From NCBI RefSeq assembly GCF_003600895.1, contig NZ_QYRP01000002.1, positions 2,480,001 through 2,544,000 on the forward strand: 64,000 nucleotides of DNA. The letters are read 5' to 3'. Shown here in pieces: positions 1 to 8,974 of this stretch. A program made the position numbers and the translations under genes. Positions within the stretch are counted from its first letter, which is position 1. Each line of letters opens with the position of its first letter. This DNA comes from Nocardioides cavernaquae. GTDB taxonomy: Bacteria > Actinomycetota > Actinomycetes > Propionibacteriales > Nocardioidaceae. The notes under the pieces are model-generated. The model saw nothing but the letters and a program-made list of their open reading frames with translations, did not search any database and was not told the DNA's origin.

Positions 1-1
1 C

Positions 2-475
2 CTCGACGGCGCGCTGGTGGCCGTCGGGATTCCTGGTGGCACCGGGCTGCTGGCCACGGGCTCGGTGGTGGCGATCCTGTGTGCCTACGCGGTCCGGTTC
101 CTCGGCCCGGCCTTCCAGGCGGTCGACGCGTCGTACGCGAAGCTGCCGGTGTCGGTGACCCAGAGTGCGCTGAGTCTCGGATCCGGCCCGATGCGGCTGT
201 TCGGCCGTGTGCACATGCCGCTCATCCGCCCGGGGGTGGCGGTTGCCCTGGTGCTGGTCGCGATCGATGCGATCAAGGAGCTGCCGATCGTGCTGATGCT
301 GCGCCCGATCGGCTTCGACACGGTGTCGGCGTGGGTGCACCGCCTGGCGACCGAGAACCTCTGGGGCCTGGCCGCGGCCCCCGCCCTGGTCATCGTCGGG
401 CTGGCCGTCGTGCCGGTCGCTATCCTCGGCCGGCAGGTCCGCGCCGCGGACCGCAGGGAAGGAGGCCGACGGTGA
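2..475 (+). CDS. ABC transporter permease, ferric/thiamine type (5' partial)
   Basis: C-terminal part (about 157 residues) of an integral membrane permease cut by the window edge; the reading frame is open to the first base. The visible chain has several hydrophobic helices and the cytoplasmic EAA-type loop (LGSGPMRLFGRVHMPLIRPG) that docks on the ATPase. This loop form is typical of Fe(III)/thiamine/putrescine importers of the binding-protein-dependent class. Its stop overlaps the GTG of the next gene (GTGA), so permease and ATPase are translationally coupled. Substrate is inferred from family resemblance only; the binding protein gene would lie upstream, outside the window. Confidence 0.8.
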   Translation, partial: LDGALVAVGIPGGTGLLATGSVVAILCAYAVRFLGPAFQAVDASYAKLPVSVTQSALSLGSGPMRLFGRVHMPLIRPGVAVALVLVAIDAIKELPIVLMLRPIGFDTVSAWVHRLATENLWGLAAAPALVIVGLAVVPVAILGRQVRAADRREGGRR

Positions 476-1584
476 AGCGCCCCGACGAACCCGCAACTCC
501 TGCCCTCGTGCTCTCCGCGGTCTCGCGCTCCTACGGCGACGTCGGCGCTGCCCGCGGCCTGGACCTCGTCGTCCAGCCCGGAGAGCTGGTCACACTGATC
601 GGCCCGTCGGGGTGCGGGAAGTCGACCGCCCTGCGCCTGATCGCGGGCCTGGAGCGCCCGGATGCCGGCCGGATCGAGATCGCCGGCGAGGTGGTCGCCG
701 ACGGCAGCACCTTCCGCCAGCCCGAGAAGCGGCGGGTCGGACTGGTCTTCCAGGACCACGCGCTGTTCCCCCACCTGAGCGTCGCGGCCAACGTCGGTTT
801 CGGCCTGAACAAGCTTCCGCGTGCCGAGCGTGCGGCCCGGGTCGCTGAGGTGCTCGACCTGGTCCGGCTCGGCGACCATGCCAGGCGGTTCCCTCACGAG
901 CTCTCCGGCGGCGAGCAGCAGCGGGTCGCACTCGCCCGAGCCCTCGCGCCCAGGCCGGCCGTCGTGCTCCTCGACGAGCCGTTCTCCTCCCTCGACGAGA
1001 ACCTCCGTGGCCACGTGCGCGCCGAGCTGGTCGGCGTACTCCGCACCACCGGCACGACCGCCGTCTTCGTCACGCACGACCAGACCGAGGCACTCGCGAT
1101 CGGCGACCGCGTGGTCGTGATGCAGGGCGGCCGGATCGATCAGGCCGACACCCCGCAGCGGGTCTTCGAGCAACCGGCGACGCGGTTCGTCGCCTCGTTC
1201 ATGGGCGACGCCGATTTCCTGCGTGCCCACGTGCACAACGCTTTGCTGACCTGCGAGATCGGCGTCGTCTCCACGGTCCCCGGCTGGGGCAACTCGGACG
1301 TCGACGTCGACGTCGTGCTGCGCCCGCACGAGGTGGACCTGCGCCCCGACCACGGCCGCACCGAGCCCGGTCCCGAGGTGATCGCCGTGGAGTATCACGG
1401 TGCCTTCGTCCTGCACACCGTCCGGCTGCTCTCGGGGCAGACCCTGCGCTCGTGGCAGCCGCACACCGTGAGGCACCCGGTCGGCACTCCCGTGGCGGTC
1501 AGTGTCGTCCTGGGAGTGACCCCGACCCTGCTGATCGGCGATCGCGCCGTGGTGGAGCCTCCCGCTGGAATCACCGTCGCCTGA
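472..1584 (+). CDS. ABC transporter ATP-binding protein, Fe(III)/spermidine-type
   Basis: ATPase (370 aa) that powers import together with the permease just upstream. Walker A GPSGCGKST at residues 44-52, Q-loop in FQDHALFPH, signature LSGGEQQ from 144, Walker B VVLLDEP around 164-170 and H-loop His202 are all intact. The C-terminal 130 residues look like the regulatory/TOBE-type extension seen in FbpC and PotA subunits. The GTG start overlaps the permease stop by 4 bases; a longer upstream open frame is only the permease gene read out of frame. The ligand could be ferric iron, thiamine or another small solute; sequence alone does not decide. Confidence 0.88.
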   Translation: MKRPDEPATPALVLSAVSRSYGDVGAARGLDLVVQPGELVTLIGPSGCGKSTALRLIAGLERPDAGRIEIAGEVVADGSTFRQPEKRRVGLVFQDHALFPHLSVAANVGFGLNKLPRAERAARVAEVLDLVRLGDHARRFPHELSGGEQQRVALARALAPRPAVVLLDEPFSSLDENLRGHVRAELVGVLRTTGTTAVFVTHDQTEALAIGDRVVVMQGGRIDQADTPQRVFEQPATRFVASFMGDADFLRAHVHNALLTCEIGVVSTVPGWGNSDVDVDVVLRPHEVDLRPDHGRTEPGPEVIAVEYHGAFVLHTVRLLSGQTLRSWQPHTVRHPVGTPVAVSVVLGVTPTLLIGDRAVVEPPAGITVA

Positions 1585-1596
1585 CATGATCGCGGC

Positions 1597-2898
1597 GTGG
1601 CTCTCCTGACCCCCTCGCCCGCCGCTGCTCCTGGCCCGACCGGCCCGTCCGGTCCGCTGGTCGACTCGGCAGCGGACGCCGAACGTCGCACGGCGCTGCG
1701 CCGCATGCGCGCCGTCGCACTGTCCCTGCTGGTCCTCGCCGCCATCGTGTACGCCGTGACGCTCGGCCAGGACGGCTTCCTCGGGTTCGTCAACGCTGGA
1801 GCCGAGGCGAGCATGGTCGGTGCCATCGCTGACTGGTTCGCGGTGACGGCGCTGTTCCGGCACCCGCTCGGGCTGCCGATCCCGCACACGGCCCTGATCC
1901 CGAAGCGCAAGGACGACCTCGGTCGTGGCCTGGAGGACTTCGTCGGCGAGAACTTCCTGCAGGAGGCCGTGATCCGCGACCGGGTCGGAGCGGCCGATCT
2001 CAGCCGCCGAGTCGGGGTGTGGGCCTCCGAGCCGGAGAACGCCCGCAAGGTGGTCCACGAGGTCATGGACGTGGCAGCGATCGCGGTCACGAAGGTCAAG
2101 GACCACCACATCGTCGAGGTCGTCGAGACGGTGCTCGTGCCGCGGTTCCGTGAGGAGCCGATCGCCCCGATCCTCGGCACGTTCGTCGTCGAGGCGGTCC
2201 GCGACGACCTGCACCACGGGCTGGTCGACCTGGCGCTCGAGGAGCTGCACGGGTGGCTGGCCCACAACCAGGAGACCTTCGCCGAGGTGCTCATCGAGCG
2301 GGCGCCCTGGTGGGCCCCCGACCGGGTCAACGAGATGGTCACCGAGCGGCTCCACGTCGAGGCGCTGCGCTGGCTCAACGACATCCGCAACGACCCGCGG
2401 CACCGGGCGCGCAAGGCCCTCGACTCGATGCTGGCACGGCTCGGCCAGGACCTGCTGACCAACGAGTCCACGCAGACCCGCGCCGAGAGCTTCAAGCTCC
2501 GCATGCTCGAGCACCCGCAGTTCGCGGCCACCACTGTCTCCCTGTGGAAGGCGTTCCGCAACGCGCTCCTGGAGGCCCTGCGTGACAAGGACGGCCTCCT
2601 CGCGCAGCGGCTCGAGCAGGAGCTCGTCGCGTTTGCCCACCGGCTCCTGGTCGACCACGAGCTGCGCGCGAAGCTCGACGGTCTCGCCGCCGATGCGGCT
2701 GTGTTCGCCGTCAGCCGCTACGGCTCGGAGCTCACCGCGGTCATCACCCACACCATCGAGAAGTGGGACGGCAAGGAGGCCTCCGACCGCATCGAGCTGC
2801 ACGTGGGTCGCGACCTGCAGTTCATCCGGATCAACGGAACGATCGTCGGTGGCCTGGTCGGTGTGCTCATTCATGCGGCCACCGTCCTCGTGCACTGA
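1597..2898 (+). CDS. DUF445 family membrane protein
   Basis: 433 aa protein of the DUF445 (YjiN-like) family; function unknown. A hydrophobic segment near residues 40-58 (LSLLVLAAIVYAVTLG) is followed by the conserved motif around GFVNAGAEASMVGAIADWFAV, which together with ALFRHPLGLPIPHTALIP is the family hallmark. A long helical middle follows, and a final hydrophobic segment near the C terminus (GTIVGGLVGVLIHAATVLV). This suggests an envelope protein with a soluble helical body anchored at both ends. GTG start 12 bases after the ABC ATPase stop; it may be co-transcribed, but the function seems unrelated. Confidence 0.85.
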   Translation: MALLTPSPAAAPGPTGPSGPLVDSAADAERRTALRRMRAVALSLLVLAAIVYAVTLGQDGFLGFVNAGAEASMVGAIADWFAVTALFRHPLGLPIPHTALIPKRKDDLGRGLEDFVGENFLQEAVIRDRVGAADLSRRVGVWASEPENARKVVHEVMDVAAIAVTKVKDHHIVEVVETVLVPRFREEPIAPILGTFVVEAVRDDLHHGLVDLALEELHGWLAHNQETFAEVLIERAPWWAPDRVNEMVTERLHVEALRWLNDIRNDPRHRARKALDSMLARLGQDLLTNESTQTRAESFKLRMLEHPQFAATTVSLWKAFRNALLEALRDKDGLLAQRLEQELVAFAHRLLVDHELRAKLDGLAADAAVFAVSRYGSELTAVITHTIEKWDGKEASDRIELHVGRDLQFIRINGTIVGGLVGVLIHAATVLVH

Positions 2899-2919
2899 CA
2901 CCCGGGGGACAATGTGTCC

Positions 2920-3264
2920 ATGAGCAGCAACCTCCCGGCACAGGGACCCAAGCGTCCCCGCCACCTGATGGATCCCAACGCCCCGGTCCGGGCGGCCAGC
3001 AACCAGTCCGTCACCGGCGTCCAGCGCTGGGTCATGACCGCACTGGCCATGACCGTCGCGTTCCTGCTGGCCGGCGGCTGGGTCGTGATCGCTGCCGAGA
3101 TCGTGACCAAGCAGTCGGGTCAGATCATCCTGCTGGTGAACTCCGCTGCCTTCGGGGTCGCCGGCGTGGTCGCCGCCCTCGTCATCCACCAGAAGTCGCC
3201 ACTCAGCCCCTGGCTGCTGGTCGGCTTCATCCCGGCCGTCGTCGGCGCCTTCGTGGTGCTGTGA
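2920..3264 (+). CDS. Small membrane protein, unknown function
   Basis: About 114 aa with a polar N terminus (MSSNLPAQGPKRPRHLMDP) and three predicted membrane helices (WVMTALAMTVAFLLAGGWVVIA, IILLVNSAAFGVAGVVAALVI, PWLLVGFIPAVVGAFVVL). I do not recognise the family. ATG is chosen because GGGGGAC sits about nine bases upstream; an in-frame GTG six bases earlier is too close to that site. Its stop overlaps the ATG of the S4 protein gene by one base (TGATG), so the two are probably co-translated. Confidence 0.7.
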   Translation: MSSNLPAQGPKRPRHLMDPNAPVRAASNQSVTGVQRWVMTALAMTVAFLLAGGWVVIAAEIVTKQSGQIILLVNSAAFGVAGVVAALVIHQKSPLSPWLLVGFIPAVVGAFVVL

Positions 3265-3575
3265 TGTCCCTCTTCAAGCGCGGTGGCCTCAAGCGGGGCG
3301 GCGCCTCCCCGCAGGAGCCGCAGGGACCCGTGCCCGTCGACGTACCTGTGCGCGACGAGATGATCCGGCTCGGTCAGTTCCTGAAGCTGGCCAACCTGAT
3401 CGAGACCGGCGCCGAGGCCAAGGAGGTCTGCCCCGCGGGCCTGGTCAAGGTCAACGGCGAGGTGGACGTCCGCCGCGGCCGGCAGCTGCACCACGGCGAT
3501 GTCGTCGAGCTGCGGGGCATGGCCGCGCGCGTAGCCGAGGACACCTTCGGCGCCCCCGACGGCCTGCCCTGGTGA
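3264..3575 (+). CDS. S4-domain RNA-binding protein
   Basis: 103 aa. After a basic tail (MSLFKRGGLKRGGA), a single S4 fold occupies roughly residues 35-95, with IRLGQFLKLANLIETGAEAKE and VKVNGEVDVRRGRQLHHGDVV matching the conserved S4 core seen in YbcJ/YaaA-like proteins. Such stand-alone S4 proteins bind structured RNA, mostly rRNA; the target is unknown here. It is the last gene of a small operon and is followed by a strong bidirectional hairpin terminator shared with the converging FKBP gene. Confidence 0.85.
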   Translation: MSLFKRGGLKRGGASPQEPQGPVPVDVPVRDEMIRLGQFLKLANLIETGAEAKEVCPAGLVKVNGEVDVRRGRQLHHGDVVELRGMAARVAEDTFGAPDGLPW

Positions 3576-3655
3576 GAGCCGCTGGACCAACATGGCCGGG
3601 GGAAGCGATGCAGCAGAAGGCAGTGGCACTCGACGTCGCACCGCGCCCGAAATGC

Positions 3656-3706
3656 AACGACGGGTGGGATCGCAGTCAGCCAGTGACCGCGATCCCACCC
3701 GTTGTT
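3656..3706. terminator. Bidirectional hairpin terminator
   Basis: Near-perfect 18-bp stem (core CGGGTGGGATCGC / GCGATCCCACCCG, extended by A-T and one G-T wobble pair) with a 15-base loop between two converging genes (S4 protein on +, FKBP on -). T-rich on the + exit side (TTGTTCGTT). Confidence 0.8.
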
Positions 3707-3722
3707 CGTTGCCGGGTCTGAG

Positions 3723-4091
3723 TCAGCTCACGCCGAGCAGGTCGACCACGAAGATGAGCGTCTCGCCGGGCTTGATGACGCCACCAGCACCGCGGCTGCC
3801 GTAGCCGAGGTGCGGCGGGATGACCAGCTGGCGGCGGCCGCCGACCTTCATGCCCTGCACGCCGGTGTCCCAGCCGGCGATGACCTGGCCGACGCCGAGG
3901 CGGAACTGCAGCGGGGTCCCGCGGTTGTACGACGCGTCGAACTCCTCGCCGGTCGAGTGGGCCACGCCCACGTAGTGGACGGAGACGGTCTGCCCGGCCT
4001 TGGCCTCGTCGCCATCACCCACGGTGATGTCGGTGATGACGAGCTCGGACGGCGGCTCGGGGTCGAAGAAGTCGATTTCAGGCTTGTTCAT
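3723..4091 (-). CDS. FKBP-type peptidyl-prolyl cis-trans isomerase
   Basis: 122 aa, a single cytosolic FKBP domain with no signal peptide. The family core is clear: GQTVSVHYVGV, the FDASYNRGTPLQFRLG stretch, VIAGWDTGVQGMKVGGRRQLVIPP and GYG..AGGVIKPGETLIFVVDLL. The hydrophobic active-site residues (Tyr, Phe, Asp in FDASYNRG, Trp in GWD) are kept. It catalyses proline isomerisation during protein folding. Monocistronic; it ends at the hairpin shared with the S4 gene. Confidence 0.93.
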   Translation of the reverse strand: MNKPEIDFFDPEPPSELVITDITVGDGDEAKAGQTVSVHYVGVAHSTGEEFDASYNRGTPLQFRLGVGQVIAGWDTGVQGMKVGGRRQLVIPPHLGYGSRGAGGVIKPGETLIFVVDLLGVS

Positions 4092-4127
4092 GGCGCTGAG
4101 TTTGCCACGGCGGCCATGGCCCGAGGA

Positions 4128-6695
4128 CTACGGGCCGTCGGACGGATTGCTCGCGCAGTCGACGTCGGGGTGGCTGGTGCCGCCGAGCTCGGAGTCGGCA
4201 CGGTTCCGGCCGAAGTTCCATTCCAGCCAGTCGCCGTCCGATGGCCGCCGGGTCGCGAGCGCACAGGGTGCGGACTCGCCCTCGACCTCCGCCAGGACCG
4301 GGACTGCGTCCTCCGAGAGCCCCTGCAGGTACCACCAGTCGACCTTGCCGGTCGCGGCGTACCGGTCGAGGTTGTGGCGCGCGATCCAGGCGTCGGGGTT
4401 CACCAGTGCCAGTGCGAGGACCAGGCCGGCACCGGTGAGCAGGGCGGTGCGGGGGAGCCACGCGGCCCGCAGCGTGACCCCTGCGGCGGCGACGGCCAGC
4501 ACCAGGAAGCCCAGCCAGCCCTCGAAGACGTCGACCAGCAGTCGCAGGCGGGTGAAGCCGTAGGCCTCCTGGTAGAGGTGCATCCGGTAGAGCGCCGATG
4601 CCACGACGATCAGCGTCGCGACGCACAGCAGGCCGAGTGAGGCGCGGATCCAGGCCCGGTCAGCGCTGGTCTCCTTCGACGCCTTCCGGGCTGCCGCCCA
4701 GACCACGAGCAGCGTGAGCACGGTGGCCACGGTGAGCTGACCGAAGCCCTGGTGGACGTACTCGGCGTACGTCAGACCGGTTGTGCGCTGGAGGTAGTCG
4801 TCGCCGCCGAAGACGACGGTCGCCTGGGCGATCAGGAAGAGCACGAAGACGGCATCGACCAGCAGCACCGGTGCCAGCCACTCGAAGCGGTGCGCCACGG
4901 GGCGAGGAGCGGCTCCGGAGCGCTCGAGGTGGGGCGGGTTGATCGCGAGGTACGCCGCGGCGAGGGTCACGCCGCCGACGGCACAGGTCACGAAGGCACG
5001 GGCCACGACCATGTCGACGTGGAGGTCGGGGACGAGGGCACCCATCCAGGTGGCGAACAGGGCGTCAGCCGAGGCGAAGAGCAGGCCGAACACGAGCAGC
5101 CCGAGCAGGGACCAGACCGCGGTGCGCAGGATGGCGGTGCCGTGGTTGAGCCGTCCGAGTGCGCCCAGGGACCGGCCGAGCCAGGGGAGACCGCGCAGCG
5201 CGGCGAGCGGCCACGAGATCCCGGCGAGGACGAAGGACGGCAGCGTGCGGCCGTGGGCCAGGCCTGCCATGCAGGTGGCGATGCCTGCCAGCACGGAGAG
5301 GACGGCGATCCACTCGGCATCACGGATGGACGGGACGATCGCGAGCAGGGCACAGAGTGCGGCGCAGGCCAGCGTGAACGGCGAGCGACGGTGACGGCTG
5401 AAGGAGAGGATGACTCCACCGCAGCTGAGCAGGACCAGGGTCGTGCCGATGCCGAAGTCGCGCTCGGGAAGGACCAGTCCGGCGAGCAGACCGACCAGCA
5501 GGCTCGCGACGACCGCCCGGACGCTGCCGGGCACGCCTGCATCGGGCCAGAACCGTCCGAAGAGCGTGTCGAGGCTCAGCGGCTCGACGGCCAGTGGTGG
5601 GAGTGGTGCCGGCACGGGCGCCGGGGAGACAACGGGGGTGTCCATGCGGACCTCCTGAGGAGATGGGGAAGACAGGGAGGACGGGGCGGCGAGGGAGGAG
5701 GGCAGGTCGACGCGCGCACGGGCGCCGCCTGTGCCGGGAGCGGGTTCGACGAAGCCGATCGAGCCGCCGTGCAGGTCGGTCACCCAACGGGCGATGGCGA
5801 GGCCCAATCCCGTGCCCCCGCCTCCCGCGGAGTCCGCGAGCGTGCCGAAGCGTTCGAAGACTCGCTCGCGGTCGTCGGGGGTGATGCCGGGGCCCTCGTC
5901 GGCGACCTCGAGCCGCCAGCCGTCGGTGGTTGCTGTCGCAAGGACGTGCACGGAGGCGCCGGCAGGGCTGTGTCGCGAGGCGTTGTCGAGGAGGTTGGCC
6001 ACGAGCTGACGGAGTCGGGCCGGATCTGCCCGGACCTGCAGGTCGTCGGGGATGACCGAGACGACGAACCCGACATCCCGGCCGGTGAACCGTGCCTCAC
6101 CCACGGCCCTGCTCAGCAGGTCGCCGACGGCCATCGGCTCGACCGCGAGGGGGGCCTTGCCTGCGTCCACGCGCGAGAGGTCGAGCAGGTCTGCGACCAG
6201 GGCCGTCAGCCGTTCCGCCTGGTCGAGCGCGGCGCGCAGGCTCGCGGGATCCGGAGCGGCGACTCCGTCGGCGAGGTTCTCCAGCAGCGCGCAGAGCGCG
6301 GCCAGCGGCGTACGCAGCTCGTGGCTGACGTTGGCGACGAGCTCGCGGCGCTGCCGGTCCACGCCGGCAAGGTCCTCGGCCATGCGATTGAAGGCGCGGG
6401 CGAGCTGGCCGATCTCGTCGCTGGACGTCGCGGTGACACGGACGCCGTAGTCCCCGCGTGCCATGCTCCGGGCAGCCGTCGTCATCTCGCGCAGAGGCGA
6501 GGTCATGCCGACCGCGAGCAGCTGCGTGACGGCGAGCGCGAGCGCGACCGTGACCGGGAGGGTGAGCCAGAAGGAGACGTCCGATCGCGTGCCGAGGCTC
6601 GCCACCACCGTCGCGACCAGGACGCTGATCGCGACCAGGAGCCCGAGCTTGACCTTGACGGAGCTGACCGGGTCGAGGGTGCGTGGCGCGCTCAT
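4128..6695 (-). CDS. Sensor histidine kinase fused in frame to DUF4173/DUF4153-like membrane protein
   Basis: 855 aa. Residues 1-350 are a HAMP sensor kinase: helices at about 16-33 and 43-63, HAMP, phospho-His125 in [14 protein letters not shown] box VANLLDNASRHS, G1 DEGPGI and G2 GGGTGLGLAIA. Its start overlaps the regulator stop (ATGA). Residues 351-855 are a polytopic membrane protein with the FASADALFA motif of the DUF4153/DUF4173 group, ending in a soluble tail. No stop separates the halves, yet an AGGAGG site 5 bases before ATG at 5645 would let the membrane part be made alone. Usually these are two genes; a true fusion, dual products or a lost stop are all possible. Kinase call is firm, fusion meaning is inference. 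Confidence 0.82.
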   Translation of the reverse strand: MSAPRTLDPVSSVKVKLGLLVAISVLVATVVASLGTRSDVSFWLTLPVTVALALAVTQLLAVGMTSPLREMTTAARSMARGDYGVRVTATSSDEIGQLARAFNRMAEDLAGVDRQRRELVANVSHELRTPLAALCALLENLADGVAAPDPASLRAALDQAERLTALVADLLDLSRVDAGKAPLAVEPMAVGDLLSRAVGEARFTGRDVGFVVSVIPDDLQVRADPARLRQLVANLLDNASRHSPAGASVHVLATATTDGWRLEVADEGPGITPDDRERVFERFGTLADSAGGGGTGLGLAIARWVTDLHGGSIGFVEPAPGTGGARARVDLPSSLAAPSSLSSPSPQEVRMDTPVVSPAPVPAPLPPLAVEPLSLDTLFGRFWPDAGVPGSVRAVVASLLVGLLAGLVLPERDFGIGTTLVLLSCGGVILSFSRHRRSPFTLACAALCALLAIVPSIRDAEWIAVLSVLAGIATCMAGLAHGRTLPSFVLAGISWPLAALRGLPWLGRSLGALGRLNHGTAILRTAVWSLLGLLVFGLLFASADALFATWMGALVPDLHVDMVVARAFVTCAVGGVTLAAAYLAINPPHLERSGAAPRPVAHRFEWLAPVLLVDAVFVLFLIAQATVVFGGDDYLQRTTGLTYAEYVHQGFGQLTVATVLTLLVVWAAARKASKETSADRAWIRASLGLLCVATLIVVASALYRMHLYQEAYGFTRLRLLVDVFEGWLGFLVLAVAAAGVTLRAAWLPRTALLTGAGLVLALALVNPDAWIARHNLDRYAATGKVDWWYLQGLSEDAVPVLAEVEGESAPCALATRRPSDGDWLEWNFGRNRADSELGGTSHPDVDCASNPSDGP
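5643..5656 (-). promoter_or_regulatory. Internal Shine-Dalgarno and ATG within the kinase-DUF4173 frame
   Basis: On the minus strand AGGAGG is followed by TCCGC and ATG. This is one of the strongest ribosome binding sites in the window, and it lies inside an uninterrupted open frame exactly at the kinase/membrane-domain junction. Confidence 0.65.
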
Positions 6696-7387
6696 GAGGA
6701 GGCGACCGGTTCGAAGGCGTAGCCGACCCCGTGGACGGTGCGCACGCGCTCCGCCCCGATCTTCGCGCGCAGGGCCTTCACATGGCTGTCGACCGTGCGG
6801 GTGCCCGAGGCACCGGGCCAGCCCCACACCTCGGCCAGCAGGCGCTCGCGCGTCAACACCTCGCGCGGGGAGGAGGCCAGGCAGACGAGAAGGTCGAACT
6901 CGGTCGGGGTGAGGTGCTGCTCCTCACCTGCCACCGAGACCCGCCGCGCCGCGGTGTCGAGCACCAGGTCGCCGAGGTCAGGGTCGGCGGTCGAGGCGAG
7001 GGATGCGGCCCGCTCGACGCGACGCAGCAGCGCGGAGATCCGGGCCACCAGCTCGCGCATCCGGAACGGTTTGGTGAGGTAGTCGTCCGCGCCGACGCCG
7101 AGGCCGACGAGCACGTCCTCCTCCGCGTCCCGCGCGGTCAGCATCAGCACCGGGACGTAGCGAACAGCCTGGATCCGGCGGCACACCTCGTGCCCGTCGA
7201 AGCCGGGCAGCATCACGTCGAGTACGACGAGATCGGGTGTCGTCTCGGCGAAGACGTCGACCGCTCCCGGTCCGTCCCACGCGCGCACGACGTCGTACCC
7301 CTCGGCGGCGAGCCGGTCGGTGACCGCTTGGTTGATGACGGGTTCGTCCTCGACCACGAGGATGCGCCGGGCGTTGCTGGAAGGCAT
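6692..7387 (-). CDS. OmpR/PhoB-family response regulator
   Basis: 231 aa. An N-terminal receiver has the acidic pair in VEDEP, phosphoacceptor Asp in VVLDVMLPG, Thr in MLTARD and Lys in YLTKPF. A C-terminal winged helix (LTPTEFDLLVCLASSP, VWGWPG..GTRTVDSHVKALRAKI, VRTVHGVGYAFEP) binds DNA. It partners with the kinase immediately downstream, which it overlaps by 4 bases. TACGCT lies six bases before the ATG with no clear Shine-Dalgarno, so the mRNA may be leaderless. The longer in-frame upstream extension is not family-like and is excluded. Confidence 0.93.
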   Translation of the reverse strand: MPSSNARRILVVEDEPVINQAVTDRLAAEGYDVVRAWDGPGAVDVFAETTPDLVVLDVMLPGFDGHEVCRRIQAVRYVPVLMLTARDAEEDVLVGLGVGADDYLTKPFRMRELVARISALLRRVERAASLASTADPDLGDLVLDTAARRVSVAGEEQHLTPTEFDLLVCLASSPREVLTRERLLAEVWGWPGASGTRTVDSHVKALRAKIGAERVRTVHGVGYAFEPVASS

Positions 7388-7475
7388 GCTCCGAGCGTAG
7401 GAGTCAGACCGCGCAGTAGGTGCGGACGACTCGTGAAGGTCCTGTGCAGATCGTCGGGGGAGATCCGCAGGCGGT

Positions 7476-7907
7476 TCAGCCCTGGTGCAGGTAGTGATCC
7501 AGCTGGTCACGCTCGAACTCGAGCTGGTCGATGCGGCCCTTGACGACGTCGCCGATCGAGATGATGCCGACCAGGCGGCCCTCATCGACCACGGGCACGT
7601 GGCGGAACCGGTGCTCGGTCATCAGCTGCATCAGGTCGTCCACGGGTGTGCTCGACTCGCAACTGCGCACGGAGCGGGTCATGATCGCGCTGACGGGGCC
7701 GTCGAGGACCCGCTCGTCGGTGCCAAGCCGGCGGACGACGTCCCGCTCGGAGACGATGCCGTCGAGCCTGCTGCCGTCGTCGCTGACGATGACCGCGCCG
7801 ATGTTGTGCTCGGCCAGCAAGGACAGCAACTCCCGGACGCCGGCACCGGGCCGGATGGTCACCACGCCGCTCTCGGTCTTGCCGCGGAGCAGGTCCTGAA
7901 TGCGCAT
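7476..7907 (-). CDS. Tandem CBS-domain protein
   Basis: 143 aa made almost entirely of two CBS motifs (about residues 10-60 and 73-125: VVTIRPGAGVRELLSLLAEH, AVIVSDDGSRLDGIVSERDVV; then PVSAIMTRSV, HVPVVDEGRLVGIISIGDVV). Such pairs form a Bateman module that binds adenine nucleotides (AMP, ATP) and senses energy state; the partner is unknown. GAAGGAG lies 7 bases upstream of the chosen ATG. The C-terminal helix (IDQLEFERDQLDHYLHQG) is typical of stand-alone actinobacterial members. Single gene. Confidence 0.88.
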   Translation of the reverse strand: MRIQDLLRGKTESGVVTIRPGAGVRELLSLLAEHNIGAVIVSDDGSRLDGIVSERDVVRRLGTDERVLDGPVSAIMTRSVRSCESSTPVDDLMQLMTEHRFRHVPVVDEGRLVGIISIGDVVKGRIDQLEFERDQLDHYLHQG

Positions 7908-8007
7908 GTGGCTCTCCTTCTGTCTCTCTTGCCACGCTAGTCCTGCGTGGCCCCGGCGAACAGAGGAAAGATCGCGACGCGCCGGTCGGCCCACCCGCGA
8001 GCGTCAG

Positions 8008-8907
8008 TCAGCCGAGCGGGGGCTCGTCCGGATCGGCCGGGGTGCGCCGTCGCGAGCGGAGCTCCGAGAGGGAACCTCGAGGAGCCGGCGCCTCGTCGGG
8101 ATCGTCGCTGTCCTGGACCGATCCGAGGAACGCGAGGGCTGCCTCGTGCAGGTGGCCGTTGCTGGCGACGGCATTGCCGCCCCACGGACCCGGGGTGCCG
8201 TCGAGCGAGGTGAACTGGCCGCCTGCCTCGCGCACGATGATGTCGAGCGCAGCCATGTCGTAGAGCTCGAGCTCGGGCTCGGCAGCGATGTCGACAGCGC
8301 CCTCGGCCAGCAGCATGTAGCTCCAGAAGTCGCCGTAGGCGCGTGTGCGCCAGACCCGGCGCGAGAGCGACAGGAAGTCGTCGAGCTGGCCGCGCTGCTC
8401 CCAGCCGGTGAGCGAGGAGTACGACATCGAAGCGTCCTCCAGGCGGCGTACGTCGGAGGTGTGGATCTGTGTCGACTTCATCAGGCTCTTGCCGGTGAAG
8501 GCGCCGCCGCCCTTGACCGCCCACCAGCGGCGCTGCAGCTGCGGTGCGGACACGACCCCCATCACCACCTCGCCGTCGACCTCGAGGGCGATGAGCGTGG
8601 CCCAGACGGGCACGCCGCGGACGAAGTTCTTGGTGCCGTCGATCGGGTCGACGATCCAGCGTCGCTGGCTGTGGCCGGTGGAGCCCTGCTCCTCGCCGAG
8701 GACGGCGTCGCGAGAGCGGGCGCGGGCCAGCGTGCGGCGGATCGCTTCCTCGACGGCACGGTCGGCATCGGTCACGGGCGTCAGGTCCGGCTTGCTCATG
8801 ACGTGCAGGTCCATCGCCTTGAACCGGTCCTGCGTCAGCGAGTCGGCGTCGTCGGCCATCACATGGGCGAGGCGGAGGTCATCGGTGTAGTCGGGCATGC
8901 TCGGCAC
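8008..8907 (-). CDS. hisN: Inositol monophosphatase-family histidinol-phosphatase (HisN)
   Basis: 299 aa. IMPase metal-site motifs are present: GEE at 71-73, DPIDGT at 87-92 and the C-terminal [19 protein letters not shown], equivalent to the WDxAAG motif. In actinobacteria this subgroup hydrolyses histidinol phosphate to histidinol in histidine synthesis, and it commonly neighbours rsgA and aroA as here; activity on inositol phosphate cannot be excluded. GTG chosen because a TAGGGT -10 element sits seven bases upstream (leaderless); ATG three codons later is the alternative. The C-terminal tail ([13 protein letters not shown]...) is disordered and acidic/basic. Confidence 0.82.
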   Translation of the reverse strand: MPSMPDYTDDLRLAHVMADDADSLTQDRFKAMDLHVMSKPDLTPVTDADRAVEEAIRRTLARARSRDAVLGEEQGSTGHSQRRWIVDPIDGTKNFVRGVPVWATLIALEVDGEVVMGVVSAPQLQRRWWAVKGGGAFTGKSLMKSTQIHTSDVRRLEDASMSYSSLTGWEQRGQLDDFLSLSRRVWRTRAYGDFWSYMLLAEGAVDIAAEPELELYDMAALDIIVREAGGQFTSLDGTPGPWGGNAVASNGHLHEAALAFLGSVQDSDDPDEAPAPRGSLSELRSRRRTPADPDEPPLG

Positions 8908-8974
8908 GGCCCCCACCCTAGGGGATCCATCTCCCGTCCCCCCGCGCACCGCGAACGGTGGCTAATCTCGGTCC

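Noticed and set aside
85..3189. A 1034-codon open frame on the minus strand
   Set aside because: Runs antisense through the ABC, DUF445 and small membrane genes and has a biased Asp/Arg/Gly composition with no motif.
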